In this document: piece after piece, positions 4,641 to 6,518 of the stretch
How the letters are laid out: each line of letters starts with the position of its first letter
Position numbering within the stretch: position 1 is the first letter of the stretch
NCBI GenBank assembly: GCA_046728975.1
Contig: JBKPFU010000038.1
Coordinates: 1-6,518, forward strand
DNA from: JBKPFU01 sp046728975
Lineage (GTDB): Bacteria; Actinomycetota; Thermoleophilia; Gaiellales; Gaiellaceae
Direction: 5' to 3'
DNA length: 6,518 nucleotides
Position numbers and translations under genes: made by a program
The notes under the pieces: generated by a model
The model's input: the letters and a program-made list of their open reading frames with translations, nothing else
What the model was told of the DNA's origin: nothing
The model's database searches: none

Positions 4641-4819
4641 TTGGTACGGCCACCTCACTCGTATCTCGCACTCGCGTGCTCGCTGCGAAGCGGCGCCTCG
4701 CTGCGTCCTCACTCGCGCCCGTAGCCTCACGTCATCCCAGGACGCGTATGCGTTTGCGTCCTTGCGACGCTTGCTTCTCGCGGCCCGCGAGCACGATCTC
4801 CTCGGGAGGCGGCCGCTGA
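4637..4819 (+). other. Candidate bridging mini-ORF between rplX and rplE (60 codons)
   Basis: A GTG at 4637 overlaps the rplX stop (GTGA), with AGGAG at 4624-4628 eight bases upstream. The frame ends at a TGA at 4817-4819 that overlaps the rplE ATG (TGATG). The 60-residue product is Arg/Ser/Ala-rich, and its C-terminal half contains MRLRPCDACFSRPAS, related to the mini-ORF before rplN. About 19 of 60 codons end in A or T, noticeably more than in the flanking ribosomal genes, which argues against a long-established protein. The clean overlaps at both ends and a plausible ribosome binding site argue that it may at least be translated. Confidence 0.27.
4658..4818 (+). repeat. Intergenic repeat element, copy 2 (upstream of rplE)
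   Basis: This is the longer copy of the element before rplN. Block one is 4658-4687 and block two is 4744-4818; the 56 bases between them are absent from copy 1. The extra part has internal redundancy: CTCGCTGCG at 4679-4687 and 4697-4705, and CCTCACTCG at 4653-4661 and 4707-4715. Possible hairpins are 4739-4745 with 4756-4762 (AGGACGC/GCGTCCT), 4756-4760 with 4766-4770 (GCGTC/GACGC), and 4777-4782 with 4786-4791 (CTCGCG/CGCGAG). The first two compete for the same bases. The element holds the rplE ribosome binding site (GGGAGG at 4804-4809) and ends at the start codon. Confidence 0.8.
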
Positions 4820-5415
4820 TGGCCCGACCGCGCAACAAGGAATCGAACGGCTACGAGCCGAGGCTCAAGGAGCGCTACGTGAACGAGCTGCGCCCGCGCC
4901 TCAAGGACGAGCTCGGCGTGAGCACGCTCATGGACGTCCCGCGCCTCGAGAAGATCACACTCAACATGGGCGTCGGCGACGCCAAGACCGAGGCGAGGGT
5001 CCTCGACAGCGCGATCGACCAGCTGACCACGATCGCGGGCCAGCGGGCGCAGGTGCGCCGCGCCCGCAAGTCGATCGCCGGGTTCAAGGTCCGCGAGGGC
5101 ATGCCGGTGGGCGCGAAGGTGACGTTGCGCGGCGCGCGGATGTACGAGTTCCTCGACCGGCTCGTCTCGATCGCGTTGCCGCGCATCCGCGACTTCCGAG
5201 GCCTCGACCCCGCGTCATTCGACGGGCGCGGCAACTACTCCCTGGGGATTCGCGAGCAGATCATCTTCCCGGAGATCAACTACGACGACGTCGACGCGAT
5301 CCGAGGCCTCGACGTCGCCATCACGACGACTGCGAAGACGGACGAGGAGGCGGAGGCGCTCCTGCGCGGCCTCGGCATGCCGTTCCCACGACGAGAGGAA
5401 GAAGCGAGTGGCTAA
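4819..5415 (+). CDS. rplE: 50S ribosomal protein L5
   Basis: L5 belongs to the 5S rRNP of the central protuberance and touches P-site tRNA and the 30S head. The 198-residue product carries YEPRLKERYVNELRPRLKDELG, PRLEKITLNMGVGDA, the loop GQRAQVRRARKSIAGFKVREGMPVGAKVTLRG, then RIRDFRGLDPASFDGRGNYSLGI and EQIIFPEINYDDVDAIRGLDV, all classic L5. It is slightly longer than the usual 178-187 residues because of a short N-terminal leader and a charged C-terminal end (RREEEASG). The ATG at 4819 follows GGGAGG at 4804-4809. The end overlaps rpsN by 8 bases. In E. coli, S8 represses the spc operon by binding near this start; the repeat element here lies at the corresponding place. Confidence 0.98.
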   Translation: MARPRNKESNGYEPRLKERYVNELRPRLKDELGVSTLMDVPRLEKITLNMGVGDAKTEARVLDSAIDQLTTIAGQRAQVRRARKSIAGFKVREGMPVGAKVTLRGARMYEFLDRLVSIALPRIRDFRGLDPASFDGRGNYSLGIREQIIFPEINYDDVDAIRGLDVAITTTAKTDEEAEALLRGLGMPFPRREEEASG

Positions 5416-5593
5416 GAAGTCCCTGATCGCGAAGGCCACGCGGGAGCCGCGCTACCCCGTACGCAAGTACACGCGCTGCAACCGCTGCGGCCGGCCGCGA
5501 GCGGTGTTCAGGAAGTTCGGGCTCTGCCGGATCTGCCTGCGGGACCTCGCCCACGAGGGCGCGATCCCGGGCATGACGAAGAGCTCCTGGTAG
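5408..5593 (+). CDS. rpsN: 30S ribosomal protein S14, zinc-binding type (type Z)
   Basis: S14 is a small head protein of the 30S that binds late in assembly beside S3 and S10. The 61-residue product is the short zinc form, with a CX2C-X12-CX2C site at Cys24, Cys27, Cys40 and Cys43 (TRCNRCGRP and FGLCRICLRD). It begins AKKSLIAKATREPRYPVRKY and ends IPGMTKSSW, as expected. The GTG at 5408 was chosen because it restores the conserved (M)AKKSLI start and follows GAGAGGAA at 5393-5400. Many Actinomycetota also encode a cysteine-free S14 elsewhere for zinc-poor conditions; nothing in this window says whether this organism does. Confidence 0.97.
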   Translation: MAKKSLIAKATREPRYPVRKYTRCNRCGRPRAVFRKFGLCRICLRDLAHEGAIPGMTKSSW

Positions 5594-5603
5594 GAGGAAA
5601 GAC

Positions 5604-6053
5604 GTGCTGACCGACCCAATCGCCGACATGCTGACGCGCATCCGCAACGCGAACCGGGCGATGCACGAGCGCGCCGAGATCCCGACTTCGCGGATGAAGG
5701 AGGAGATCGCTCGCCTGCTCAAGGAGGAGGGCTACATCCGGGACTACCGCGTCGTCAGCTCTGACGAGCACAATCGCGAGCTGGAGAGCAAGCCCGACTC
5801 GAACAAGAAGGACAGACGCGCTTACAACACGCTCGTGATCGAGCTCAAGTACGGCGGCAACCGCGAGCGCGTGCTGACCGATCTCAAGCGCGTCTCGAAG
5901 CCGGGCCGCCGCATCTATGCGCGCAAGGACCGCCTGCCGCGCGTCCTTGGGGGCATGGGGACTGCGATCATGTCCACCTCCAGGGGTCTCGTCACCAGCC
6001 GGACCGCCGAGCAGGAAGGCATCGGCGGCGAAGTGATCTGCTTCGTGTGGTAA
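5604..6053 (+). CDS. rpsH: 30S ribosomal protein S8 with internal insertion
   Basis: S8 binds helix 21 of 16S rRNA in the 30S platform and, in enteric bacteria, autoregulates the spc operon. Signatures are MLTDPIADMLTRIRNANRA, EIPTSRMKEEIARLLKEEGYI, VSKPGRRIYARKDRLPRVLGG and the C-terminal STSRGLVTSRTAEQEGIGGEV ending CFVW. The product is 149 residues against about 130-132. The excess is a hydrophilic insertion at about residues 52-74 (SSDEHNRELESKPDSNKKDR) between DYRVV and NTLVIELKYG, where most S8 proteins have only a tight turn. The GTG start at 5604 follows GGAGG at 5593-5597, whose first base is the last base of the rpsN stop, so the two genes are closely linked. Confidence 0.97.
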   Translation: MLTDPIADMLTRIRNANRAMHERAEIPTSRMKEEIARLLKEEGYIRDYRVVSSDEHNRELESKPDSNKKDRRAYNTLVIELKYGGNRERVLTDLKRVSKPGRRIYARKDRLPRVLGGMGTAIMSTSRGLVTSRTAEQEGIGGEVICFVW

Positions 6054-6063
6054 CCGAGAAGTC

Positions 6064-6518
6064 ATGAGTCGAATCGGCAAGCAACCAATCGAGCTCCCGA
6101 CCGGCGTCAACGTCGCGATCTCGGCTGGACGCGTTCAGGTGAACGGGCCGCTCGGCGAGCTGTCGCAGAACATCCCGCCGCGGATCAAGGTCGAGCAGAG
6201 CGACGGCTCGATCCTCGTCACGCGGCCGACCGAGCGCGGCGACGACCGCGCGCTGCACGGGCTGACGCGCTCGCTGATCGCAAACATGGTGGAGGGCGTC
6301 ACCAACGGCTTCTCCAAGCGGCTGGAGATCCAGGGCGTCGGCTACCGCGCCGGGCTGCGCGGGACCGACCTCGAGCTCAACGTCGGCTTGTCGCATCCGG
6401 TCGTAGTCAAGGCGCCGGCCGGCATCACGTTCGAGGTGCCGACGCCGACCGAGGTGCTCGTCAAGGGCATCGACAAGCAGCAGGTCGGCGAGATCGCCGC
6501 CGAGGTGCGCAAGGTCCG
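6064..6518 (+). CDS. rplF: 50S ribosomal protein L6 (5' part, runs off window)
   Basis: L6 binds 23S rRNA at the base of the L7/L12 stalk near the factor-binding site. About 151 codons are present of an expected 180 or so; the gene leaves the right edge without a stop. The start MSRIGKQPIELPTGV is canonical, followed by VNGPLGELSQ, LHGLTRSLIANMVEGVTNGFSKRLEIQGVGYRA, LNVGLSHPVVVKAPAGITFEVP and the second-domain KGIDKQQVGEIAAEVRKV. The ATG at 6064 lies 10 bases after the rpsH stop. Its ribosome binding site is weak (GAGAAG at 6056-6061, only two bases from the ATG), suggesting reliance on coupling to rpsH. Confidence 0.97.
   Translation, partial: MSRIGKQPIELPTGVNVAISAGRVQVNGPLGELSQNIPPRIKVEQSDGSILVTRPTERGDDRALHGLTRSLIANMVEGVTNGFSKRLEIQGVGYRAGLRGTDLELNVGLSHPVVVKAPAGITFEVPTPTEVLVKGIDKQQVGEIAAEVRKV

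Noticed and set aside
4549..4818. Upstream extension of L5 by 90 codons
   Set aside because: It runs through the end of rplX in another frame and the repeat element. L5 homology begins just after the ATG at 4819, which has its own strong ribosome binding site.

Overview
This window is an internal slice of the conserved bacterial S10-spc ribosomal protein operon. All genes are on the + strand, in the order rplB (3' end), rpsS, rplV, rpsC, rplP, rpmC, rpsQ, rplN, rplX, rplE, rpsN (zinc form), rpsH, rplF (5' part). Every gene was identified by reading its translation against well-known family signatures. There is no tRNA, rRNA, insertion sequence, CRISPR array or obvious factor-independent terminator, and no promoter I can defend.

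Organism: the DNA is GC-rich with strongly G/C third positions, GTG or TTG starts are frequent (rplV, rplP, rpmC, rplN, rpsN, rpsH), S14 is the short four-cysteine zinc type, and L24 also carries four cysteines. The S10 and spc blocks run on without a break, and S3 and L22 carry charged low-complexity tails. This fits a high-GC Actinomycetota, perhaps a deep class such as Thermoleophilia. The phylum is a moderately confident inference and the class is a guess.

Layout: from rpsS to rpsQ the genes are packed with 0-11 base overlaps (TAGTG, TAATG, abutting, 11 bases, 8 bases), and rplN/rplX and rplE/rpsN also overlap. rpsN/rpsH and rpsH/rplF are separated by only about 10 bases. This implies strong translational coupling. 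Three gaps break the pattern: rplB-rpsS (154 bases), rpsQ-rplN (115 bases) and rplX-rplE (178 bases). The last two contain copies of the same element: 75 bases aligned without gaps at 61 identical positions, plus a second aligned 30-base block with 24 identical positions, each copy running into the following start codon. The first gap is unrelated to these but is dense in inverted repeats, including two interleaved perfect 9-base pairs that could form a pseudoknot next to the rpsS ribosome binding site. Each of the three gaps is also spanned by a mini-ORF that overlaps the stop codon before it and the start codon after it.

The proteins assemble both subunits: L2, L22, L16, L29, L14, L24, L5 and L6 in the 50S, and S19, S3, S17, S14 and S8 in the 30S. 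Departures from the family norm are an S17 with a roughly 155-residue N-terminal extension (acidic Ala/Glu/Pro, then basic), a 145-residue tail on S3, a Lys-rich tail on L22, an insertion in S8, and a CX4C second half in the L24 zinc motif. The core operon is ordinary. The parts worth attention are the repeated intergenic element, the bridging mini-ORFs, the rplB-rpsS structure and the S17 extension.
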